A stretch of DNA of 64,000 nucleotides, taken from Parachlorella kessleri. Lineage: Eukaryota > Chlorophyta > Trebouxiophyceae > Chlorellales > Chlorellaceae. The stretch spans positions 51,864 through 115,863 of the forward strand of contig BBXU01000983.1 of assembly GCA_001598975.1 (NCBI GenBank). Direction: 5' to 3'. Below, piece by piece: positions 36,518 through 47,740 of the stretch. The first letter of the stretch is position 1; each line of letters starts with the position of its first letter. The notes beneath the pieces were generated by a model. The model saw only the letters and a program-made list of their open reading frames with translations, made no database searches and was not told the origin of the DNA. The translations under genes and the position numbers were made by a program.

Positions 36518-39500
36518 TTACTGCTGCTGTGCTGCCACAAGCTCAGAGATGTATAGACGATGTGCAGGAGTCTGCAACATGCAAGCATCTAGCAGCTCAA
36601 CCCCCATGCAGCTTGCAAGCACAGCCAACACTGCCTGCAAAGGTCCCTTGACCTCCTGCCGCTTGTCACCTAAGAGCGCCAGCAGCGGCGGCACCACATA
36701 TCTTGTCACCAGTGGCTGTCGGGCAGAACACAGCGCGGGTAACAATGCAGCTAGTCGGTCTAGGAGGACCGCCTTGCTGCGGATGTTGCTGCTGGCAGCC
36801 AGGGCCTGCGAAAGGCAGTGGGTAGACGGGTAGCAGCTGAACGGCAAGCTGCATCCTATGAGTTCCGCATGCAACCTGTTTTCGACGAGCCCGCACTTTC
36901 AGATACTGCCACCGTTATCAAATCTGTCATGACCACAAGACAGCACACTGCAGTGAGACCTCTTCAGTAGAAAGTCTGTGCACAACTTAAGCATGCTGCT
37001 GGTCTCCATATTGACCAAACGGAATCACTCACCTGCATGTAGGGCTGGATGTACACAGACGCATCACGGCAGCTGAGGATTAAAGCATCCAGGGCTTCCG
37101 CAGCCAGGCCCCTGGCAGTGCCATTGGAGCTGTCCAGCGCCCGTGATAATGATGGCAGCAGGGTGTTGACCCCCGCTGTACCAACACTCTCAGGGCCTGT
37201 TGCCCCCTGGAAAACTTCTCGTATCACCTCCAGAGCTGCCTGCTGCACCTTTAGGTTCGCATCCGTCAGCCTCTGAGCCAGGTCATCCGACAGGATCCGC
37301 AGCTGCACGTCCATTGTAAGAGATGAAAGCCGAGGGATCAGCTCCCTTAGGGTGGCCAGCGCTGCAGTGCGTTCCTTGTAGTCCTTACTAGGGAGCTGTA
37401 GCAACATGGAATCAACCTGCTGCATTAGCCCTGAGTCAACAGAGCTTGCAGCGGTGGTCGCGGAGGCAGCTGCCGGGGCTGCTGCCTTGCTGCCGCCTGC
37501 TGAGCGAGCTCCTGCCCGGCGCACGGGCGATGCAGCAGGCGATCCAGCATGTGCCTCCCCCCCAAGCATCCCACCCTCCCCTCCCAGCGTCATCTGCTTG
37601 AGAGACAAAGCAGAACGCGGGGCCAACATGCTGGGCCGGGGACCGCCCGCTGCGGCCGGCGATGTACTTCCCAAGACCTGATAGCTGCTGTACTGCTCGC
37701 CGCTCAGCACCGAATACCCCAAAGTGGCTGTGACCAGCCCGGATGGTCTAGACCCACCAGCCCCTGGGCTGCCAGCCTGGAAACTAAGAGTGGCTGGGCT
37801 GCTGCTACCAGGGGAGCGGGCGGAAGGCTGGCTCCGTACAGCTGGCGGTGGTGGCCGCCCCTGATCAAAGATATCCCACACCTGCAAGTGGCAACGGGAC
37901 CGCATGTGGGCGGCAGTGTCGCGAGAATTGCTTCAACAACAGGCTGGCTGGCAGATGCAGCTTCGCAGAGAAGTTGGCATTGGTCCAGCATGAGATAGAA
38001 ACTACCAGTGATTTGTTTGTATAGTGCACCTGCAGTGCCGTAAGCCTTGCACTCCGTTGAAATGCAGGCTGCCCACCTTATCTGTTTTCATCTCTAGTCT
38101 TCCCAGGACTTTTCGGAACTCCTCTGGCCCAAGGCTCATATCCATCAAGCGGCGCACCTGCACTCATTGCCATGCTTGTGTTTACTATGCCAACAGTCTG
38201 GCCTTCACTGCTCCCAGCCAAGCCAAGCAAGACTACCCATGGAAGGACACCCGCCCACGACCTGAGTGACCACAGCTGCCCTTCTGCGACCCCTGCACCC
38301 GGGACTCTGAAGGTGTAGCCCGGGCCTGCTCACCTCCCACAGGATGCGCTTGCCGGAGGTGCGAGCCTCCTGGGCTCCCTCATCCAGGAAGGACACAGCC
38401 GCCCGTAGCAATCTGGTTACCAGCGGCCCATTCATCACCAGTCGGTGTCCATGCCTGCAAGTAGGTGCACACCAAGGAACCTGCGAGCTTGCCATGGGGC
38501 TGCACACCAGGTTCACTCCTTCATTAAGCTTTACAAGGGCACCTGCAACAAGGCCGCGTCCTCAAATTCTGCAGTGGTATACCTGCCCAGCATGTGGACA
38601 CCAAGACAGCCTACAATGCACCTTAGTGTGCTCCTGACGGTGCCCCTCCACACCTCTGCACGCAGGCGTCCAGGTGCATGGCCACCTTGGCCTTCATGTC
38701 TGTGGCCTTGCTCATGCCCAGGCAACTGAGCAGCGCCACCGCCATCTTAATCTCGCTTCCGGTAGCCACCAGCAGCATCAGTGCCCTGTCTGCCTCCACT
38801 GCCAGGAAGTTGTCGCGGCCGGCCACTGACACCACGCCAGCCTTCTTGACCAGGATGGGCACCAAGTGGTCCAGCTCTGAGTCAAGGGCTGGGCCCAGGG
38901 CTTCAATGAGCTCCTGCACATGGGCGAGGTGGGGCCAGCATTCAGGGCCCGCTAACTAGAGGTCACAACAAGGTGCGGGATTCACTATCCTAAAATGGCA
39001 AATCATATAGAACAGCGTCCCTGCTTCAAACGGCAGTGGACACATGTGGCAGCAGCTATTGCTCTGTAGCTTGCTGCTTGGACTGATGTAAGCAGTGCTC
39101 TTTCCGAGAACTGCGAAAAGCAGAGTGGCACTGATCACAGCAGTGCGCTCTACCCACAGCCAGTAGCCCGAGAATGGCGGTATATCCACCTGGAAGACAG
39201 TGATGGCCAGTCTGGCCGGGATGCTCCTAAGGGAGTCCATCACGGGCGCTGCTGCTAGCACAAATGTGTGCAGCACAGGCAGCAACACACTGGCATGATT
39301 TTGTATGATACGCCTGGCATTGTTGAGCGCCTCGTACTGGCTCTGCCAGTCAAGTTCCTTCTTCTGCGACATATTGGCGTGCTCCAGGGCCTGCATTGCA
39401 ACAGGTTGCCTTCACCATGGCATAGCTGTGAGGGGAGGGGAAGGGTTCAACACTGAACTGCATCTTGGTCATCAACATTTGTCTCTCCAGTCAATTGCTT

Positions 39501-42500
39501 AACTCCAGACTGTCATAGCAAAGGAAGCAGATAAGTCTAATGCACACTTGCAATGTCAATGCCGTAGGTCATGAAAAGCTGAAGTTTGAGGCAAGGAACT
39601 CGCGCACCTGCAAGAGCTGGCGCATCGTGCCCTCTGGGTCGTCCATTGGCGTTAAGTCAACAATTGGTGGGGTGAATGTAGCAGCACCAGGGTCTGCAGT
39701 GCCAGGACTGCTACCACTGCCCAGCCTCTGCAGGAATCCCGTTCCCAGCCGTTTGACAGCACTCGGGCTCCCGCTGCTAATGCTTCCCGGGCTATTTGGG
39801 GCCTGCGGCCAGGCGCTGCCTCCGCCCCGAGTGACAAGAGTTACCTGTAAGGAAGCACGCAATGGTGATTCACTCAATCCCATAAGGCAAAACATGCCCA
39901 GCATAGAGTGTCTGTAAAAAGAACACAGGTTGCTGTCTGCAAGTAATGCAGCGCTTTCCTCTCAATCCCTGGACAGATTTCTCAAAGACGGGGACGAAAA
40001 AGGACGTATAACGTGCACCAGCAGGTTGCCCTTACTCGTGAAGGAATGGGCCCCTGCCTAGCTGGGGACCAGACAGGGGCTACAGCAGCCCTATCAGGGC
40101 CAAAGACGTCCGCCAGAACATCTAGTCCATATGATGGGCTGGCAGGCTTTGGCTGGTTGAATGAAGGAATCACCATCCTGGCTGTCCTGGCCCGGACCTT
40201 GAGTGCTGTAGGAAGCGGGCAAAGCAGTGATGCCATGTCTTATGACCAACTATCAGGTACGACAGGCCAGCACCATCTACTTCAAGCTACCGTGCTGTCA
40301 CCCCACAAAGCCGCCGGGATTTCGCAACAGACGTCAGAAGTGTCCACCTCCTGCCAAAGTGAGGCCACACCTTGTAAACCGGGCCGAGCGGGGGAAGCAG
40401 GAGCAGGGGTTGCTTCACCCTCTGTGCCACTGCCCCCCTGCTCTGTGGCAGCAGGCTGAAAATCTGTTGCATCCTCAGGGCCATGCATGGTAGCTCGCTG
40501 GGATGGTGCACCACTGGGTGCGCTCCAGACCCGGCGGTTCTGTGCTGCCTCCTGCTGCCGCCGCTTCAGGGAGAGCAGAGACTGCCTGGCGCTGCCCCTT
40601 GCCGGGCTCTCAGCCCCTTGCGCTTCTGCAACCCGTTCTGCTAGTTGCTTGACATCAGCTGCAGTCACAAAACTGCAGGTTGGGCATATACTGGACAATC
40701 CCCACACTCATTAGAGACAGTGCCCCATCCTGCGCCCAGGTGCAACTTGACCCTCGCTGCCATCCCTGTATGAAATGCACCTTCTTGAAGGATCCGTGCT
40801 CGAGCATTTACCTAACCGGGAGCTCGGCCGAGATGCCAACATATGTGCCTCAGCATGAAGAGCTGGGATACTCCAGGGTCCACTGATGTTGCTTTGATGA
40901 GCAGCAACCTGCTGCTGCATGGATGATGTCGCTGGCACCTCAGACCCAAACAGCTTCTTCTTCAGCCCATCCAGCTTGTGTAGGATTCCGCCACCGGGGC
41001 CCTGTCCATCTGTAGCGTTGCTGCCACCCTGCTGCAGGCCATTGGGAGGTTGTGCAGCGGCTTTTGGTGAGGAGTCTGATCCTTTCCTCCCACTGGCTGC
41101 CGGCCGGGTAGGGAGCCGCCAGAGCAGCAAGGAATCCGCACGCCCTTCAGCATGCGCTTCTGGTTCATGTGAGGCTCCCGTGGTTGCACCAAGTAACGGC
41201 TGTGACTCGGCCAGAATCTCTGCCTGCCCCTGCCAACTCCTGGCAGAGGTGCTGTTAAAACTACTGGCACCCGAAGGGCGATAATGATGTATGGGTGCCA
41301 GAAGGGACCCATGTCCGTCCTGCTGAGGCAGCGTAAGGCTACTGTCTGCCAACGAAGACCTACTGCTCGTAGCCCCAGACCCTGGGCCAGGTAATGGCAA
41401 ACCAGCCTGGCTGGAGTAGAGGTCAGACTGGTAGGGTGAGGAACTCGCCAATGGAGAGGAAGCAGCCACTGAGAGCTGCAGAGAAGAACCCATCCCTGGG
41501 GCCTGAGGACTGTTTTGCCCACCCAGCATGGTGCCGTAGCCATTGGGATGTGAAGGAACTCGCGATTGTGGCTGTAAGCTGCTGCCAGCCCTGGTTTGCC
41601 CAGTCTGCCGACCAGGGCTGAGGGTAGCTGAGCTTATCGATCTTAGCTGCCGTCCACTGAAAGACTGGCTGTTGCTGCGGTTGGGTCGCACCCATTTCAG
41701 CAATGACTCCCCTGAGCCTTCGACCAGCTCTCCAGCCTGGAGCCCAGGAGCATCCGGAGAATAGCCACCGCCAGCGCCGGATCCACAGCTGGAGAAGCTG
41801 GGGTACCTGTCGAGCCCAACCTGCTGGCTGGCGCATATGTCCGCCAGTTGGACGCATGGTGATGGAGCTAGCTCAGGGCTGATGTTACAGTTCATTGCTG
41901 GCAATAAAGCGGCCTCTGCTGGAGCAGGCAGGTAGGTCACCCCGTCAGCTGCTGCTCCTGCCATCCCAGCTGTATATGCAGGCCATAAATGCATGTCCCC
42001 ACTGCCGTGCTGTGGTGCTGGCATCTGCTGTGGCACCTGAGTGGCATGCTGCTGGATATGATCGTCGGCAAGGTGAAAATCAACGTCTGCAGCAGCTAAT
42101 CTGGCATCTGCCGTTGGAGGCGGAGCAACTGTTGCTGGAAAGGCTGGTTGGGTGCCTATGATAATGCCCGAATTCATTGACCTTACGGCCGGCCGCAGGG
42201 CAGCGTCATCTCCTGCCTGCTCTGGCTTACTCGTCGACGAAGTCCTTCCCACAGCCGGCATAACAGTATCTGCATTTGCTCTTGCCGGTGGAGGCTTTGG
42301 CTTTCCCGCGCTGGAAGGGCGGGCATGAGGCTGCAATAGGGGCAGCAGAATGGCTGAGTTTATTACGCGGGAAGTCCAAGCTTGCAACCCGCAGATGATA
42401 GCCAAGGAGCGCCTGGCAGGCTATGCAACTCTCCTCGCACGTTGACAAAGTCATTGACAATCACCCACCTGCAGCTCCACCAGGCCGTCGGTATTTAGGT

Positions 42501-43522
42501 ATGGCAGCGGCAGTTGTGCCTTTGTCCGGTCTGCCACCTGGTGCTTTACCACATCCGGGGCTCCAACAGTTGTCAGGAGCCCCTGCAGCAGCGCCCCCAG
42601 CCGCTCATGCAGGAGTGCCAGGCCCTCCAGACTCACAACCTGCACGCGCTCGCTGTCATCCAATAGCCCCTCCACACACACGCGCACTACCGTAGGGTAG
42701 TCAAACTTATCGGGCCCGTGTGACAGTAGTGCCTGCAAAAGAAGGAACCGCATCAACTGTACTACACCGGATTCAACCACAGGCATTATGAAGGACTGTT
42801 AGTGCCTCGGCTTCCAGGCCACTTTAATGCACTAATTCATGAGGGTATTCCTATTACTTGCCTGCAAAACTACGATGACTCCCCTCTCTCGTACACGCCA
42901 CTCAGGGTGCACAAAAGTGCCGCCAAGAGCGTTTATGATAGGCTGAGGTCCAAGAGCCCGCATGAAAGCCGCCAGAAGTGTAAAGGTAGCATGGCGTACA
43001 GTCTGCAGTGCACTGGAGCGTCGCTTTTATTAGTGCACAAGGGGCAAGGCAGGCCCTGTACATCCTGCGCAACTGCGGACCTGGACGGACGCCTGATGCA
43101 AGGGACCCGCCCTTACCTCGTTCCGATCCCCCAACTTAACAATAAGTGTCGCCATAACTGTTCCCAGGTAGGGCTGGATGCTGTTACCCAGCTTTATGAG
43201 GAGGTCTTGCAAGATGCGCATGGTGGATATAGACACTTTGAAGTTGGGGTCTGCGACCAGGCTCAAGAGGAACTCCAACAACTTGGACAGGGTGGGCAGC
43301 AACACCACCGCATCTTGCACGGCAAGCACCGCGCTGTGCAGCGACTCCACTGCCGCTGCCCGAACCTGCAGCCCAGTTGCTGGCAAAGCTGTGTCGGGGG
43401 GACCAGCACGGTCACGTCATACACACTCTCTTCTGCAGCGGGCAGATAACCTGACTCACCTTCCAGTTTCCAACTTCTCTCAGGTCCGCAACGACCTGGT
43501 GCGGCACGCAGTGGAAGTCCAT
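36518..43522 (-). CDS. TOGARAM: TOGARAM/crescerin-like TOG-array microtubule protein, 1,576 aa
   Basis: Fourteen exons, all in phase: 43522-43460, 43365-43117, 43002-42862, 42732-42469, 42330-40812, 40658-40371, 40205-40036, 39844-39608, 39390-39190, 38913-38654, 38454-38334, 38157-38077, 37881-37033, 36805-36518. The N-terminal TOG (1-239) has NWKVRAAAVESLHSAV, NFKVSISTMRILQDLLI and LGDRNETVRHATF, closely resembling TOG1 of vertebrate TOGARAM1 (the SLLTYP..DFDLP stretch matches ALLSHGPDKFDYP here). A disordered linker (240-977) follows, then a TOG at about 978-1198 (DWQSQYEALNNARRII) like TOGARAM TOG3, a second linker, and a last TOG at about 1347-1576. TOGARAM/crescerin proteins bind tubulin and control axonemal microtubules. 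Only one N-terminal TOG is seen where animals have two. Intron 3 uses a GC donor. Confidence 0.9.
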
Positions 43523-44411
43523 CGCGTCTGAGAGCCCTTCGCTCTCAAGGTGTTAACGATTCAACTAACCGTAAGGCCTTCCATCGCCTGTTGTTCACGT
43601 ATCTTTGATCTTTTACGCAGAAATAATAACGTAAACGATGTTGGGCAGCGCCTAGCAACTAAGCTAGTTTGTTCTGTTCGCGAAGAAAAGGCCAGGTACC
43701 TACTAAAGGTGACTGATAGGGCGCAAAACGCGCTAGCTGTGCGAGGGGGGCTAGGGCAAATCTAGGCAAGCAGCCAGGGCAGCCTAGCACGGCACCTGCA
43801 GCAGGCCTCCGTTGACTATCGAATATTGATTTAGATACCAGGTTGCTACATCCTCTGGCCCACAGCAAGGGACTGGCAGACAGTTACAGCTACAAGAAAA
43901 CCCCAGGAGAGGTTTGTAGGCAAATAGGTTGCCAATCAACTTCAGGTTGCTGACGACTAGAAGGGCAAGCAAGACCTGCTCAACAGCAGCGCGCTGCAGC
44001 GGCAAGACACCTCTCTGATAAAGTGGCAAAGCTCAGCACTGCCAGTGGTTGCCATGTACTGTAACAAATATGAGAGCCCTGCTCCTTCCGACTTAAACCT
44101 TAGAGCAGGGAAAAGGGTGCCACTATTTACAAAGTTGAGTGTGGGCAGCCATGAGCAATAAAATTGCATATTTCTGTGCATGCGCGGATACTGCTGGCTT
44201 TGGAGGCAGGGATGCTGAGGTACCAAAGCTGCAGCAGGCTGCGGACTTGCCTTGCATCGGCTGCCATCGCTGACACATGAGCTTGCGGAAGGGCAGTGGG
44301 ACACCAGAAGAAAACTAAGGCATGCTGCAAGGCATGCCATCACCCATCGCTGTACATCAAACCAAAACATGTAACTCTCCCCTATGAGTGAGCCCCAGTT
44401 TTAGGTCCAGT
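43523..44411. other. Intergenic region, TOGARAM promoter and cystatin A 3' UTR
   Basis: Between the TOGARAM start and the stop of the first double-cystatin gene, both on minus. A minus-strand TGTAA at 44127-44131 could serve the cystatin transcript. No gene is supported. Confidence 0.6.
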
Positions 44412-46736
44412 TCACTGATCCAGGGGAACCACCGATGAATCCCTTAGTACGGGCCGGCCAGGCGGAGTCGCAGGCAAGAAGAATGTCATGTCTGTGTGCA
44501 CTGCCTTGAAGCCTTCAACATCTCCAGATGGGCAGGCTATATTGAGCTGGAGGTTATAGTTTGTCCCACCAGAAACCACCTGAACGCAGCAAAATATGCT
44601 ATTTGCATGCTCAGGCCATAGGCGATGTTGAGCGCGTGTCTGCTGTGCCAGTCACCATCGCTCCGACGGGCACAGCATGTCGCGAGGCACCGTGCGAGCA
44701 AGCATAGAGCAAGGTGGACCCGTAGCCATGCACTTTAGAGTCTACCTCGTGAATGAGCATGAGCAGGCTCTGGTGGTGGTGGGCACCCAGGCAGCACTTG
44801 GAACAGCACCTTAGCCCACACACGCAGGCTGTCTACCTTACTTGTCCAACGCAGTCAATGCAGGGACAAGCACGTTCCAGGCATTGCGGTCTACAGCCCT
44901 GGCGGAGATGCTGGGCTGTGCTCCAGTGCAAGTGTGACATAATGGACGAACGCTTACCTGCGTGCAGACCTGCCTCTCTGACACCTCCTGTGTCACGCAC
45001 GTGCTGTTCACCAGTAGGTTATCGAGTTCAACATTTGCAGCCTCTGCTACAGCCCTCGGCAGCTCCGCTGGAGTAATGCCGACCCACCCGCCTGCATAGT
45101 CCAGCGGTTGCAGGGAGAAAGGGAGGCTGAAGATCACCATGAGAAGCTGCAAATCTTCCCGGTTGCCCTTCAAATGTTGCTGACGTGGCGAGAGAATATT
45201 GCCGCAGCTGCCATCTTCACATGTGGAAGGTAAGCCACAACTACCAGAGCAGCAATCCAGGCACCAGGCATCATCATGCTCTGGGAGAACGACTAAACAA
45301 ACCGTTCCCTCCATTGAGGATGTCCGTAGGTCACAGGGAGGAGCCGTGAGTCCCCCAGGGGACTCCCCCAGGGGGACTTGCGGCAGCATGGGCAAGTGGC
45401 GGTACGCTGTTAGACTAGACTAGACAGGGAGGAGCAGGCTGTGGGAAAGGAGCGCACCTGGAGCATTCGGCCCAGGGCACATAGCATCTTCTGGCGGCAC
45501 AGTGTTAGCTATCACGCCCGCAAATTCCACTTGCTGAACATCCAGCGGTCGGTTGGTGTTAGGCAGGGGTTCAAAGACGGTGGCTTGGAGGAAGACTGTC
45601 TCCACACCATTGCTCCAGGAAGAGTTCACACATGCTACTGCCACGTTCACCTTGTAGTTGGTCCCAGCTACAACCTGCGCACACGCCAGGGATTGACTGC
45701 TCAGGCTGCAGGTTCAGCACGCGATTCCTGATGATCTCAGCACCTTCTACCTTCCCCAAAGCCCACGTCTCGTTCTGTTGCATGTCGCACATGCCAACGC
45801 ACGAGCACACACCATAGGTTTTGAAGGCTGCTGCAGTCAGCTATACGCTGTAAGGCGACCAGGCCGCTTCAGCACAGAATTCAACAGCTTGTAAATGAGG
45901 CCTAGCGTGGCTGGTCCTACCTGCTCGCAGGCTTCCACCACAGCTGTCCCAAAATCATCACAACCTGTATATGCCTCGCCATTGTAGGTGGCATTGGTGG
46001 CAAGGAAGGCTTCAAACACTGCTAGGGGCAGCTCTTCAGGCACGGTGGCGGGAGCTACTGGCCTGTAGCCACCTACACACGTCCCATGGGAGCAAAGAAT
46101 GCGCAGTAAGTGTCCAGGTATCACCGACTAGTGCCTGACACGCCCCTCCAGATTGCAGGGGTGCCACAAGGGCATAGTGCTGGTCAAATGTAAGCAACCA
46201 GGGACTACATCTAAGGCCCATGTGCTAGGCTGTACATTTCCAGTCGAGCATCAAGACTGGCTTGCTGCCTTTCAACAAGAAAGGATGAAGCAGCTGCTGC
46301 CAATACCAACCTGGACGTGCATCTGTGGCGTTGCAAATGCTATTGCTTTCGTCCGAGCCAGAGCCATCGCCAGCCTGCAATAGCATAGGTAGCAAGCAGC
46401 ATAATGTTAACAAACCTGAGGCGCTGCTGCTGAGGTGGTCTTGAGTGAATGTGCATACTATCTAGTAGCGAAGTAGTGCTGGCTTTGAGTTGGCCATGGC
46501 GGGGACTTTATCCCACAACACCAGTTATGCTAGCTTGATACATCATAATGGGCTAGCCATGCTTGCTTGACTGAGCTCAGGCATCCACTCAGGCAGCAGA
46601 CAACTCAGTAGCTGCCACAGCCAACTTCTCCCTATGTCGGTTCCTGACAACTTGCCTGCAGCAGGCCTCGGAAGTGGGCTGACACACAGAGCGCCAGGGA
46701 CGACAGGAGAACAAAGCGCGCTATTCCCAGCTTCAT
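44412..46736 (-). CDS. Secreted double-cystatin-like protein A, 271 aa
   Basis: Six exons: 46736-46656, 46374-46311, 46072-45921, 45674-45458, 45091-44958, 44579-44412. A signal peptide opens the protein (MKLGIARFVLLSSLALCVSA). Two cystatin-like units follow. Unit 1 has EELPLAVFEAFLATNATY, then EQVVAGTNYKVNV (the QxVxG inhibitor loop) and ETVFLQATVFEPLP. Unit 2 starts GGWVGITPAELPRAVAEAAN, then TQVVSGGTNYNLQLN and FFLPATPPG. The Cys residues (CNAT, TGCDD, EACEQ, ACVN, AMCPGP) fit an extracellular disulphide protein. Cystatins inhibit papain-family cysteine proteases by inserting the N-terminal Gly and QxVxG loop into the active site. Both loops are intact here. It is a tandem duplicate of the gene at 47741-49579, with the same intron phases (0,1,0,1,0) and the same GC donor in intron 1. 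Inhibitory activity is inferred only. Confidence 0.82.
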
Positions 46737-47740
46737 TGGGCAACGTCAGGGGGAGGTCAAAAGGCTAGCTGCTCCTAGATAGTAGTTGTACCTGCGTCAG
46801 GCACCCATCGGAAGTGATCGGGTGTACGGGTGTCGATACCCCGCAAAAACCTCAGTCAAGCAGGGGCTAACAAGCCCAACTCAGCCGACAGGCAACGACT
46901 GCAAACGGTGGGCTGGAGGCCGGGGGGGAAGTGCACGTACCACAAACCCAAACCTTCCGGGCAAACAGCCACAAGCCTGCAAACTTCCGTTGTCGCTATT
47001 CCTCCACACTTGACTTCAAACCACGCTAGGACAAGACGGGTGCTCCGGTGGGGTGCTTTATCACGGCTGCGCGCCAGCTGAGCCTGCTGTGCTCGGGCGC
47101 GGTTGCGTGTCAAATGCTGGTTAGCAGACCCCAGCCACACAGTCGTGTCCCAACGCTAATGGCTCTGTAACCCCCCTCAGTCAGACAGTCGTGTCCTCCC
47201 TTGTATACTTATCACATTGGCCGAGATGCCCTCCAGGACGGTGCCGTCACTCATGCCGTCACTGTCTTTACATCTCAGACGACAAAGTCTTCTTACGGTG
47301 CTGCCTGTGGCATGTAGCACTGCTGGCATGTACGCACTGCCTGCATGATTGGCAACTCACACTGGTCAGGGAAGGATAGGCCCTGTAGGACGGTGCCCTT
47401 GGGTTATCTTGTGGCAAGCACAAATATATAGTTAAAAAGCCTTTCAATGGTAGGTGACCCACTAAGAGGTAAGCCACTTCGGAACCTTCCACAGCTGTGG
47501 GAGAGTGGCTAGTGCCTTTGCCAGTTTGGTGCCAACAAATCATTTCCGGATCCATAGATGGTCAGATACCATACAAGACAGATGCTAAATAAATATGAGG
47601 TCCCCAGTACAGCAGCTATACAGCCAAGGAAGAGGGCTCTGCTGCATTCGTAGCTCTCGCCATAGTTGCTTTCACCACCACCTGGAGCCATGCCATGGAA
47701 TGCCACACAGCAAAGCAGTGGGCGCTCTGGTCGTAATAAA
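46737..47740. other. Intergenic region between the two double-cystatin genes
   Basis: Promoter of copy A and 3' UTR of copy B. A 12-bp direct repeat (ACAGTCGTGTCC) occurs at 47139-47150 and 47185-47196. A short minus-strand frame with a hydrophobic stretch lies at about 47512-47700 but is not linked to any start or splice site. Confidence 0.55.
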
